Notes: generated by a model from the letters alone, not told the origin. Shown: positions 1-6,296, counted from the first letter of the stretch. The stretch: DNA of 12,168 nt from an uncultured Bacillus sp. (GCA_937894355.1 CALCRD010000232.1:1-12168); one strand, 5' to 3'. Numbers and translations: made by a program.

Positions 1-121
1 GTGGAAGGTGCGAGACTCCTGCGGGAAGAATAGGTCAGGGAAGACCCCACAGGCGCTTAGCGCCGAGGAGGCTTCCCGACCGCCCGCGGAAAGCGAAGTG
101 CCTGGAACGGAAATCAACAGC
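1..121. repeat. Dispersed Bacillaceae intergenic repeat (left edge cut)
   Basis: This stretch is far more GC-rich than the DNA after it and has no convincing reading frame. It contains a perfect short hairpin, GGCGC-TTA-GCGCC, at about 53-65, and the phrases GCGAGACTCCTGCGGGAA and GCGGAAAGCGAAGTGCCTGG. I recall this word order from many intergenic regions of Bacillus-group genomes, where it ends in GGAAATCAACAG as it does here. It begins at the window edge, so the left end is probably missing. No transposase is nearby. The family assignment rests on memory, not on a search. Confidence 0.7.
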
Positions 122-204
122 TAAGTTTAATACAACCTTTTAAAAATAACAAAACTGTCTCACAATTGCCAGAATACATACTCTTTTAATTGTTGATAAA
201 GGGA

Positions 205-210
205 TATAAT
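205..210 (+). promoter_or_regulatory. Probable -10 box for the esterase-ABC unit
   Basis: A perfect TATAAT lies about 84 nt upstream of the esterase start, in the AT-rich DNA after the edge repeat. No good -35 box stands 16-18 bp upstream: the sequence there is around TCTTTT, and there is no TGn extension. Either the promoter is weak or an activator is needed. The position is right for the three-gene unit, which has no other obvious promoter. Confidence 0.4.
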
Positions 211-248
211 AATTTTAGAATTGGAAAATAATAGACCAGAAGGAAATA

Positions 249-275
249 ATGAGGAACAAACCGTTTGCAGCTTAA
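249..275 (+). other. Possible 8-codon leader ORF
   Basis: An ATG at 249 opens a frame encoding MRNKPFAA and stops at TAA 273-275. It has its own purine-rich ribosome site (GAAGGA, 239-244) and ends 18 nt before the TTG start of the esterase, just ahead of that gene's ribosome site at 279-285. It could be a leader peptide or chance. No stalling motif or competing hairpins were recognised. Confidence 0.25.
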
Positions 276-278
276 CAG

Positions 279-285
279 AAGGTGG
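279..285 (+). promoter_or_regulatory. Ribosome binding site deciding the esterase start
   Basis: AAGGTGG with an 8-nt spacer points to the TTG at 294. The GTG at 282, which gives the longest frame, lies inside this site and has no ribosome site of its own, so the TTG is the better start. Confidence 0.65.
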
Positions 286-293
286 GAAAGAGC

Positions 294-1097
294 TTGAAAA
301 AACTGTCGGTTACACTTTTAGCAATCACTTCCGTAATAGCGAGCCTAATTTGCATTGTGGGTCTGGGATTGACACTTTATGACTATTTCGATACCTCAAA
401 AGCTACTGCTATTGAATCGGATATTCGTTCTGATGAACCACAATTGGACAAAGACAAAAAACAAATTCAAATTGTTGCCATGGGGGATTCCTTGACTAGA
501 GGGTCTGGTGATTCAGAAGGTTTAGGATATGTCGGTAATTTAATAAGCAATCTTGAGAAAAAAACAGATCAAAAGCTCGTTCTCTCTAATGTGGGGATTA
601 ACGGTCTTACATCCATTCAATTAGCGGAGCAAGTGAAACAAAAAGAAATACAAAGACAAATAAGCAATGCCAATATTATTTTGATTACCATTGGTGGAAA
701 TGACCTTTTTCGTGGAGGTCAAGGTTTGACTGATACAAGTGAGCAGGCACTAACACCAATTGAAGCCGGTTTTGAAAAAAACTTAACAACCATTTTTTCG
801 GAGATTCGGACATTAAACAAGGATGCCGAAATTTTTCTGATTGGCTTATACAATCCTTTTATTGAATTAGAAAATGCTGACCAAACATCCAAGATTGTTC
901 GATCTTGGAATTTTAAAAGTGCTGAAATATCAGCCAGATATCCCAAGACAGTATTTGTTCCAACCTTTGATTTATTTCAATTAAATGTAAATGAGTTTCT
1001 ATACACGGACCAATTCCATCCAAATACTGAGGGTTATCGATTGATTGGAGAGCGTGTGGCCTCATTAATCACAATGAAAAAAAGAGGTAATATATGA
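294..1097 (+). CDS. Membrane-anchored SGNH/GDSL-family esterase
   Basis: Predicted serine hydrolase of the SGNH/GDSL lipase-acylhydrolase superfamily, about 267 aa from the TTG start. Residues about 4-29 form one hydrophobic segment after KK, probably a signal anchor that leaves the catalytic domain outside the membrane. All family blocks are visible: GDSL with nucleophile Ser66 (block I), NVGINGLTS (block II, oxyanion Gly), GGND at 134-137 (block III, Asn136), and D239-QF-H242-P (block V, catalytic Asp and His). The domain therefore looks intact. The substrate is unknown; members of this class deacylate lipids, cell-wall sugars or small esters. The start is chosen by the ribosome site at 279-285. 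Its stop overlaps the next gene's ATG (ATGA), so translation is probably coupled to the ABC transporter genes downstream. There is no lipobox: Cys20 lies within the helix without the usual context. Confidence 0.85.
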   Translation: MKKLSVTLLAITSVIASLICIVGLGLTLYDYFDTSKATAIESDIRSDEPQLDKDKKQIQIVAMGDSLTRGSGDSEGLGYVGNLISNLEKKTDQKLVLSNVGINGLTSIQLAEQVKQKEIQRQISNANIILITIGGNDLFRGGQGLTDTSEQALTPIEAGFEKNLTTIFSEIRTLNKDAEIFLIGLYNPFIELENADQTSKIVRSWNFKSAEISARYPKTVFVPTFDLFQLNVNEFLYTDQFHPNTEGYRLIGERVASLITMKKRGNI

Positions 1098-2005
1098 GCG
1101 AAATAACTATGTCAGTTAAAGGTCTCCGTAAAGTCATTGGCAAAAAGGAAATTATTAAAGGGATAAATTTTGATCTTAAAAAAGGTGAAGTATTTGGTTT
1201 TTTAGGACCAAACGGGGCAGGGAAGACAACAACGATTCGGATGCTTGTTGGGTTAATAAAGCCATCCTCTGGTTCCATACATATTTGTGGTTATAATGTA
1301 GCCAAACAATTCACCAAAGCCATGGAAAACCTCGGCTGTATAGTTGAAAATCCAGAGATGTACCCATACTTAACTGGATGGGAGAATCTAGAGCATTTTG
1401 CGGTTATGCTCCCTAATGTGGATGAAGAGCGAATCCATTATGTGATTGATTTAGTTGGAATGAAGGAGAGAATCCATGACAAAGTAAAAACTTATTCACT
1501 GGGAATGAGACAGAGGTTAGGAATTGCCCAAGCCCTTCTAGGTCATCCGAAAGTTCTCATTTTAGATGAGCCAACCAATGGACTTGATCCATCAGGAATC
1601 CGGGATATGCGCAAATTTATCCGCTACTTAGCCGAGGAAGAGGGTCTGAGTGTATTGGTTTCTAGCCATTTACTAAGTGAAATCCAACTCATGTGTGATC
1701 GGGTAGCGATAATCTCAAAGGGAAAAATCATTACCACAGAAACAGTTCAAAAGCTGCTTACCCAAAAGGAACGGGTCATTTGGCGACTTGATCCGATAAC
1801 CACAGGAATAGAAATATTAACGCAACTGACCGATTTTGTTAAACAAGAAGGCAATACGGTCATCACAGCATATGTGGCAAATGAGGTTGGTAAATGGAAT
1901 CGAAAATTGGTGGAAGCTAATGTGACTGTTACCGAAATGAATCGAAAATTACCGAGCCTTGAGGATTTATTTTTAGAATTGACAGGAGGAGATTCCATTG
2001 ATTAA
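1094..2005 (+). CDS. ABC transporter ATP-binding protein (BcrA/ABC-2 exporter type)
   Basis: Cytoplasmic ATPase subunit of an ABC-2 export system, 303 aa. Visible motifs are Walker A GPNGAGKTT (38-46), signature SLGMRQ (135-140), Walker B LILDEP with catalytic Glu159 (155-160), D-loop GLDPSG (163-168) and switch His192. The Q-loop position carries Glu (VENPEMYP, about 84-91), and the signature is LGMRQ instead of LSGGQ; both are common in the bacitracin/lantibiotic-type (BcrA, LanF) and related Bacillus exporters. Residues after about 220 form the usual C-terminal extension. The ATG overlaps the esterase stop by 4 nt and is preceded by AGAGGT. The last 8 nt overlap the permease gene. The cargo cannot be read from the sequence; antimicrobial-peptide resistance or lipid/envelope export are family-based guesses. 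Confidence 0.92.
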   Translation: MSEITMSVKGLRKVIGKKEIIKGINFDLKKGEVFGFLGPNGAGKTTTIRMLVGLIKPSSGSIHICGYNVAKQFTKAMENLGCIVENPEMYPYLTGWENLEHFAVMLPNVDEERIHYVIDLVGMKERIHDKVKTYSLGMRQRLGIAQALLGHPKVLILDEPTNGLDPSGIRDMRKFIRYLAEEEGLSVLVSSHLLSEIQLMCDRVAIISKGKIITTETVQKLLTQKERVIWRLDPITTGIEILTQLTDFVKQEGNTVITAYVANEVGKWNRKLVEANVTVTEMNRKLPSLEDLFLELTGGDSID

Positions 2006-2978
2006 ACTCGTCGAAAATGAACTCCTCAAGCTTATAAGAAAAAGAAAATTAGTTGTGGTCATATTAATAATGACGGTACTTATTTCGATGTTTACCTATG
2101 CCCAATTTCGTGAGCAAGAAAGGCTATCGGAAAAAGTTGGGACAACGGATTGGCGAACATCCTTGCAACAGTCCATTGTTGATCGCCAAAATCGCTTGAG
2201 TGCCACAGGAATTACTGAGGAGCGGAAGCAACAAATGCAAATTTCCATATCTCAGCAGCAATATTATTTAGACCATGATATTAACCCCTCTGAGCCGGGG
2301 GCTCCAACGTTTGTGAGAGAATTTTTACAGCATGCCATTCAGCTGCTATTGCCATTATTGGTGATGATTATTTCTGCAGACATCGTCTCATCAGAGCATG
2401 CTGCTGGCACAGTAAAGCTATTATTAACACGGCCGGTGAAAAGATGGCGAATCCTGCTGAGTAAATATATAACACTTACGCTTTCCGTTTCTTTTCTGAT
2501 CCTGTCATTTGCTGTATTATCTTATTTTATTTCGGGAATAGTATTTGGGTTTAATGGCTGGTCTGCACCGATTATTACTGGATTTTCAGTTGAGAATGGA
2601 CAATTAAGTACCGCTGGGGTGCATCTTGTTCCGCAATGGAAGTTCCTGTTAATGATATTTGGCTTAGTATGGTTAGTCTCTCAAGTTGTTGGGACATTAT
2701 CATTCATGTTGTCTACATTGATTAAAAGTACAGCTGCTGGAATGGGCGTCATGCTCGCCTTACTTATATCCGGGATGATTTTAACTAGTATGGTATCTTC
2801 TTGGGAATCTGCTAAATATTTATTTATGGTCAATTTAACACCAACAAATTATTTAACCGGGGGAACACCACCAATTGAAGGAATGACCCTGGGCTTTTCT
2901 TTAGTGGTTCTCTTAGTATGGGGAGTTGCTGGCTTTATCGTTTCATTTTTATCCTTTACCAGGAAGGATGTATACTAA
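1998..2978 (+). CDS. ABC-2 type transporter permease
   Basis: Membrane partner of the preceding ATPase, 326 aa. A basic N-terminus (KLIRKRK) leads into a first helix at about 18-35. A long hydrophilic loop (36-108, rich in Gln, Arg and Glu) follows, probably outside the membrane. Helices then lie near 110-130, 157-182, 215-240, 245-268 and 298-320. After the second helix comes the ABC-2 hallmark E133-HAAGT followed by LLLTRPVKRWRILLSKY, the cytoplasmic coupling segment. The start is TTG, set by a perfect AGGAGGA at 1984-1990 with 7 nt spacing; it lies inside the ATPase gene, so expression is translationally coupled. It is the last gene of the unit, and a terminator follows 34 nt after its stop. 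One ATPase and one permease suggest a working dimer of each. Confidence 0.9.
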   Translation: MIKLVENELLKLIRKRKLVVVILIMTVLISMFTYAQFREQERLSEKVGTTDWRTSLQQSIVDRQNRLSATGITEERKQQMQISISQQQYYLDHDINPSEPGAPTFVREFLQHAIQLLLPLLVMIISADIVSSEHAAGTVKLLLTRPVKRWRILLSKYITLTLSVSFLILSFAVLSYFISGIVFGFNGWSAPIITGFSVENGQLSTAGVHLVPQWKFLLMIFGLVWLVSQVVGTLSFMLSTLIKSTAAGMGVMLALLISGMILTSMVSSWESAKYLFMVNLTPTNYLTGGTPPIEGMTLGFSLVVLLVWGVAGFIVSFLSFTRKDVY

Positions 2979-3012
2979 GAAAAACAAGCTTCATTAAATT
3001 AAGTTAAAATGG

Positions 3013-3044
3013 AACACCTTGTGAATCAGCAAGGTGTTTTTTTT
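3013..3044 (+). terminator. Intrinsic terminator of the esterase-ABC unit
   Basis: A 9-bp perfect stem, AACACCTTG (3013-3021) pairing with CAAGGTGTT (3030-3038), with an 8-nt loop and a run of eight T (3037-3044). It lies 34 nt after the permease stop. Confidence 0.93.
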
Positions 3045-3077
3045 CGACATTTTATGTATAAATTCGGTAAATCCCCC

Positions 3078-3083
3078 TATAAT
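3078..3083 (+). promoter_or_regulatory. Possible -10 box for the broken membrane gene
   Basis: A TATAAT lies 32 nt upstream of the ATG at 3116 and downstream of the preceding terminator. The -35 region 17 bp upstream (around TGTATA) is poor. The position implies that the small gene had its own promoter. Confidence 0.35.
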
Positions 3084-3115
3084 AGTTAATTAAAAAAGGA
3101 TTACAGAGGTAAATT

Positions 3116-3494
3116 ATGAATAGTACGATTTGGTCGAATACGATTTGGTATATATCATTGGGGCGTACTACAGTTATTCGATTTTCAAACCTTCAGCACA
3201 AACCTATTACCTAATCCTAAATATAGTAAGTATACCTTAGGAATATTCCAATATCTTCTCATATCCATACCACTACTAATGGTTCAATATTATCAATTAT
3301 TAAAGCGCTGGAAAACCTTGGTCATCTTGAGCCTCTACTTAATTAACTATATTTGTTATAAACTAAATCTGTTTCTGTTTAAAGAGGGCTGTTTTTTTAC
3401 CGTCACAACGATATCGATATTTTGGATGTATTTTGCAGTCGTAACTTTGGATCACTATTATAGAACTGTAGCTAAGGTCTTCAAATCGCCTTAA
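3116..3494 (+). pseudogene. Small membrane protein gene, broken by a +1 frameshift
   Basis: The ATG at 3116 follows AGAGGT (3105-3110) and opens a frame that stops after 32 codons. A second frame, open from 3120 to the TAA at 3492-3494, continues the same protein. Dropping one G from the GGGG run at 3160-3163 joins them as ...YISLG + VLQLFDFQTF..., giving one product of about 125 aa. The joined protein is rich in Leu, Ile, Tyr and Phe, with roughly three or four hydrophobic segments and a short basic tail (TVAKVFKSP), so it is probably an integral membrane protein. I do not recognise the family. The extra base may be a real mutation or a sequencing error; the rest of the frame shows no decay. 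The ATG at 3279 is internal and unlikely to be a true start. Confidence 0.65.
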
Positions 3495-3552
3495 TAAGGC
3501 AGTAGTCAAAACCGGCAAATAATTGATATTCATCATACCCATATAAATCAAG

Positions 3553-3583
3553 AAAAGTCGCCCAGAGAAACTAGGCGACTTTT
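3553..3583 (+). terminator. Hairpin terminator, probably usable on both strands
   Basis: AAAAGTCGCC (3553-3562) pairs perfectly with GGCGACTTTT (3574-3583), with partial extra pairing inside the loop. The stem is flanked by A on the left and T on the right, so it can act for the plus-strand gene ending at 3494 and for minus-strand transcripts leaving the MFS gene. Confidence 0.75.
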
Positions 3584-3588
3584 ATATT

Positions 3589-3761
3589 GGCTCTTTTCTC
3601 AAACATTGTTGCTTTTTAAGATGAGAATGAAGTGATTTGACAGTAAAACAGCAAACATTTATGAGAAAAGAGCCTGCAAACTTACTTTCAAGTTACAAAA
3701 TTGCTGATAACACGTTAAAATCGGGTTTAAGATTTTAACAACAAACTTTACGAAAACAACC
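3589..3761. repeat. Small inverted-repeat (MITE-like) element with three related ends
   Basis: GGCTCTTTTCTCA (3589-3601) is repeated perfectly in inverse at 3662-3674. A third related end reads on the minus strand from 3761 as GGTTGTTTTCGTAAAG. Left end and third end align without gaps over about 25 bases (18 identical); the middle end aligns with a 1-2 base offset. All share the pattern GGyTsTTTTC..AAA..TTTGTTG. No coding capacity is seen, so this resembles a non-autonomous mobile element or a foldable intergenic repeat, either 86 bp (3589-3674) or 173 bp in full. It fills most of the gap between two convergent genes and ends 7 bp from the MFS stop codon. Similar words are, from memory, common in Bacillus intergenic DNA. 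Confidence 0.6.
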
Positions 3762-3768
3762 TTTTTAT

Positions 3769-4935
3769 TTAAGCTTTTTGAGTTTGCCGAACATTCATGG
3801 CATAGAGTTGATAAAGAACTAAGGCCAAGATCGAAAGAATAGCTCCAATGATATAAGGCAAGCCAATCGAGACAGAAAATAACCAACCGCCAACCGGTGG
3901 ACCAACAATTCTCCCAAAAGAATCAAAAGAAGACAGCAGTCCAGTTGCACTGCCATGACCTACATTTGATGTTTTGGTCAGTAGGGAGGAGATACTTGGA
4001 CGAATGACGCCGTTCCCAATACCAAAAATCGTTAAAAAGATAGCCGCGGTTGTAAAGTTATTTACTAATAAGATTAAGGCAAATCCAATAGCTGAAATAA
4101 TAATACCCCACTGAATAACTGGGCCTTCTCCATACCTTTTCGTTAATTTCCCCATTAATCCGCCTTGAACAATCGCTCCAGCAAGCCCCATAATCATAAA
4201 GACATAACCCATTTGAGCCGCATCCATTCCAGCTTTTTTAGCTGCAAAGTAAGCAAAGGTTGCTTCTAGCCCAGATAGTGACAAAGAAATAAACAATTGT
4301 AAAATAAATAATATTGACAGATTACCACTAAACGATTTCCATAATGACTCTTTATTTTGTGATTGTTTAAGTCTACTTTCTGCTGTAGAAGATTCCTTTA
4401 ATACAAATAACACCAGTAGCATAGTTAAAATGGATGAAATACCGGCAATATAAAAAGGCAAGCTTAAGCTTGTTTTAGAAAAAATTCCGCCGAGGGCTGG
4501 TCCAAAAACAAAACCAAGACCTATTCCTGCACCAATCATCCCCATGCCTTTTCCACGATCTTCAGGTGTAGTAATGTCAGCAGCATATGCCATTGTTGTC
4601 GGCATATTAGCTGCTGATAAAATACCTCCGATGATTCGTGCTGCATAAAGCATCCATAAATTTGTAGACACCGCCATCATAAAGAAAGATAAAGCTAGTC
4701 CACCAATACCGACTAACATTACAGGTTTGCGACCGTAACGATCAGAAATTTTTCCCCACATCGGTGCAAATATTAGCTGCATTAAAGAGTACACAGCCAT
4801 TAATAATCCAAGTTCAGTTGGTGATGCTCCGATTTCCTCTGCATAAAAGGGCAGGACTGGAATCATGATGCCAAAACCAACATAAACAAGGAACATGACA
4901 AGGAATAAAACAAGTAATGCATTTTTAGTTTTCAA
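3769..4935 (-). CDS. MFS multidrug-efflux-type transporter (DHA1, Bmr/NorA-like)
   Basis: Twelve-helix major facilitator, 388 aa, the usual length for the Bmr/Blt/NorA drug:H+ antiporter group. The N-terminal half carries motif A between helices 2 and 3 (GKISDRYGRKP, 61-71), Arg100 in helix 4 (motif B position), Asp120 in AADIT, and the antiporter motif C in helix 5, a Gly-rich run ending GPALGG (135-150). The C-terminal half shows the weaker repeat (MGKLTKRYGEGPV). These features favour proton-driven export of a drug-like compound, but the substrate is not determined. The start is TTG, with AGGAAG about 10 nt upstream; no in-frame ATG is near. It is divergent from yeeI, sharing a gap of about 320 bp, and convergent with the broken membrane gene. 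No convincing promoter of its own was found on the minus strand. Confidence is high for MFS exporter, moderate for drug efflux. Confidence 0.88.
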   Translation of the reverse strand: MKTKNALLVLFLVMFLVYVGFGIMIPVLPFYAEEIGASPTELGLLMAVYSLMQLIFAPMWGKISDRYGRKPVMLVGIGGLALSFFMMAVSTNLWMLYAARIIGGILSAANMPTTMAYAADITTPEDRGKGMGMIGAGIGLGFVFGPALGGIFSKTSLSLPFYIAGISSILTMLLVLFVLKESSTAESRLKQSQNKESLWKSFSGNLSILFILQLFISLSLSGLEATFAYFAAKKAGMDAAQMGYVFMIMGLAGAIVQGGLMGKLTKRYGEGPVIQWGIIISAIGFALILLVNNFTTAAIFLTIFGIGNGVIRPSISSLLTKTSNVGHGSATGLLSSFDSFGRIVGPPVGGWLFSVSIGLPYIIGAILSILALVLYQLYAMNVRQTQKA

Positions 4936-5068
4936 ATATATGTCACTTCCTAACTTACTATTAGAGATTCTTTAACCGTACCATATTTGTGGGTACTTTG
5001 TGAATTGTAATGCTAAATGTTGCAATTGTCTAATATCTAAAAATTATCTGTTCATGTTTGTTAATGGT

Positions 5069-5097
5069 TTTAAATAGATATGCAATTGATGTATAAT
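5069..5097 (+). promoter_or_regulatory. Sigma-A-type promoter of yeeI
   Basis: TTTAAA (5069-5074, 4 of 6 matches to TTGACA) and TATAAT (5092-5097) with a 17-bp spacer. A second overlapping TATAAT lies at 5097-5102. Transcription should start near 5104-5110, giving a leader of about 145 nt. Confidence 0.55.
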
Positions 5098-5122
5098 ATA
5101 ATCTGTTAAATGAATGCAACAA

Positions 5123-5200
5123 CTTCAGGAACGAATTGTGTGTACTTGGTTCTATAGAAATGCCACAATTTGTTATCTCCTTTTTTTAAAAGCCCTGAAG
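5123..5200 (+). other. Foldable 5' leader of yeeI
   Basis: Two nested complementary pairs lie in the predicted leader: CTTCAGG (5123-5129) with CCTGAAG (5194-5200), and AATTGTG (5134-5140) with CACAATT (5164-5170). The second pair has a G-T extension outward, and TTCTATAGAA lies in its loop. No known riboswitch or T-box consensus was recognised, and a long T run (5181-5187) sits inside the outer stem rather than after it. It may simply be a stabilising stem. Confidence 0.35.
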
Positions 5201-5255
5201 AAGTAGTTTATTTCATAATTTAGGTAAGATTCAAAGTGGAAAGCGAGTGTTCATT

Positions 5256-5975
5256 ATGGGCCGTAAGTGGAATAATATTAAAGAAAAAAAAGCATCAAAA
5301 GATGCAAATACAAGTCGTATCTATGCCAAGTTTGGCCGAGAAATCTATGTTGCTGCTAAACAAGGTGAACCCGATCCAGTATCAAACGGCGCATTAAGAG
5401 TTGTGCTTGAACGTGCCAAAACGTATAGTGTTCCGAAGACGATTATTGACCGGGCGATTGAAAAGGCCAAAGGTGGTTCAGAAGAAAGCTATGATGAACT
5501 TCGTTATGAAGGATTCGGACCAAATGGATCAATGGTTATCGTCGATACATTGACAAATAACGTGAATCGTACAGCATCTGATGTACGTGCAGCATTTGGT
5601 AAAAATGGTGGAAACATGGGAGTTAGTGGCTCTGTTGCCTATATGTTTGATGCAACAGCTGTAATCGGTGTTGAAGGAAAAACTGCAGATGAAGTATTAG
5701 AACTATTAATGGAAGCTGATGTTGATGTACGTGACATTATCGAAGAAGATGAGGCGGTTATCGTTTATTCTGAACCTGACCAATTCCATTCTGTACAGGA
5801 AGCTTTTAAAAACGCTGGAGTAACTGAGTTTTCTGTAGCTGAACTGACGATGCTTGCGCAAAATGACATCACACTTTCAGAAGATGCACTAGCAAAATTC
5901 GAAAGAATGATCGATGCAATCGAAGATCTTGAAGATGTCCAACAAGTGTACCACAATGTTGATTTAGGAGAATAA
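5256..5975 (+). CDS. yeeI: YebC/TACO1-family translation factor (YeeI, YebC2 type)
   Basis: Member of the YebC/PmpR (UPF0082) family, 239 aa from ATG 5256. It matches the MGRKW...-starting subgroup (B. subtilis YeeI, E. coli YeeN) rather than the YrbC/YebC subgroup. Hallmarks are GRKWNNIKEKK at the N-terminus, IYAKFGREIYVAAKQGEPDP (22-41), AIEKAKGG (67-74) and RYEGFGPNG (83-91), with the acidic C-terminus DLEDVQQVYHNVDLGE. Older annotation calls these transcriptional regulators; recent work on relatives, as I recall, shows ribosome binding that relieves stalling at proline-rich stretches. A GTG at 5247 gives three extra residues, but the ATG matches the family start. It stands alone between its own promoter and terminator, so it is probably monocistronic. 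Confidence 0.93.
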   Translation: MGRKWNNIKEKKASKDANTSRIYAKFGREIYVAAKQGEPDPVSNGALRVVLERAKTYSVPKTIIDRAIEKAKGGSEESYDELRYEGFGPNGSMVIVDTLTNNVNRTASDVRAAFGKNGGNMGVSGSVAYMFDATAVIGVEGKTADEVLELLMEADVDVRDIIEEDEAVIVYSEPDQFHSVQEAFKNAGVTEFSVAELTMLAQNDITLSEDALAKFERMIDAIEDLEDVQQVYHNVDLGE

Positions 5976-5983
5976 TACATACT

Positions 5984-6022
5984 AACAGACCTTTGTTTTT
6001 CTCACAAAGGTCTGTTTTTTTT
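5984..6022 (+). terminator. Intrinsic terminator of yeeI
   Basis: A 12-bp perfect stem, AACAGACCTTTG (5984-5995) with CAAAGGTCTGTT (6005-6016), with a 9-nt loop and eight T (6015-6022). It begins 8 nt after the stop codon. Confidence 0.95.
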
Positions 6023-6095
6023 ATTGTAAAGCCCAATGGGAATCCCTTATTTATACCGCTTCAGGAGAGTTCAGTCCATAATCTATCAGCATGTA

Positions 6096-6156
6096 AGATT
6101 AATTTCGAATGGTAAATACATATCAATAATAGATTAATTTCATGTTAAATATATAT
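6096..6156 (+). repeat. Imperfect tandem duplication upstream of the gltA promoter
   Basis: AGATTAATTTC occurs at 6096-6106 and again at 6131-6141, 35 bp apart. The similarity continues past the identical core: ATGGTAAATACATAT after the first copy and ATGTTAAATATATAT after the second, with a 2-nt length difference. The second copy runs to the edge of the putative -35 box. Paired sites at this place could bind a regulator of gltA, but no protein is identified. Confidence 0.5.
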
Positions 6157-6185
6157 TGTTTAGATAAATCAAAATGTTATATGAT
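6156..6185 (+). promoter_or_regulatory. Candidate gltA promoter
   Basis: TTGTTT (6156-6161) and TATGAT (6180-6185, 5 of 6 matches) with an 18-bp spacer. Transcription would start near 6192 and give a leader of about 105 nt. A loose dyad beginning TGTTA and ending TACA (6175-6192) overlaps the -10; it resembles a TnrA site only poorly, because the spacing is one base too long. Confidence 0.45.
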
Positions 6186-6283
6186 GTGTACATAGGAAAT
6201 TTACAAAAAATCAACATTAAAAAGTGATGAATCATATCTCGAAAATGTTCTACATGATATGGTTTAGAATATTTTATAATGAG

Positions 6284-6289
6284 AAAGGA
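6284..6289 (+). promoter_or_regulatory. Ribosome binding site deciding the gltA start
   Basis: AAAGGA with a 7-nt spacer points to the ATG at 6297. The upstream in-frame ATG at 6279 lies before this site and has none of its own. Confidence 0.75.
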
Positions 6290-6296
6290 TGAAAAA

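Larger units (their letters stand above)
4936..5255. other. Divergent intergenic region between the MFS gene and yeeI
   Basis: This gap of about 320 bp holds the yeeI promoter (5069-5097) and the foldable yeeI leader. Nearer the MFS gene the sequence is AT-rich, and I found no clear minus-strand promoter, operator palindrome or regulator gene. No protein gene of normal size fits here. Confidence 0.6.

Noticed and set aside
1..121. Edge repeat as part of an rRNA or tRNA gene
   Set aside because: The GC-rich sequence shows no tRNA cloverleaf or recognisable rRNA segment, and it matches instead a remembered intergenic repeat.
5181..5187. T run in the yeeI leader as an attenuator
   Set aside because: The T run lies inside the outer stem and not directly after a GC-rich hairpin, so a classical transcription attenuator is not supported.
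5247..5258. GTG at 5247 as the yeeI start
   Set aside because: Family members begin MGRKW, which corresponds to the ATG at 5256; the three extra residues have no support.
6175..6192. TnrA-binding site over the gltA -10 box
   Set aside because: The outer bases TGT and ACA are present, but the length is 18 instead of 17 and several inner positions do not fit the consensus.
6275..6280. TATAAT directly before the gltA ribosome site, as a promoter
   Set aside because: Transcription from it would start around the ribosome site itself, leaving no usable leader for the ATG at 6297. It is probably chance in AT-rich DNA.
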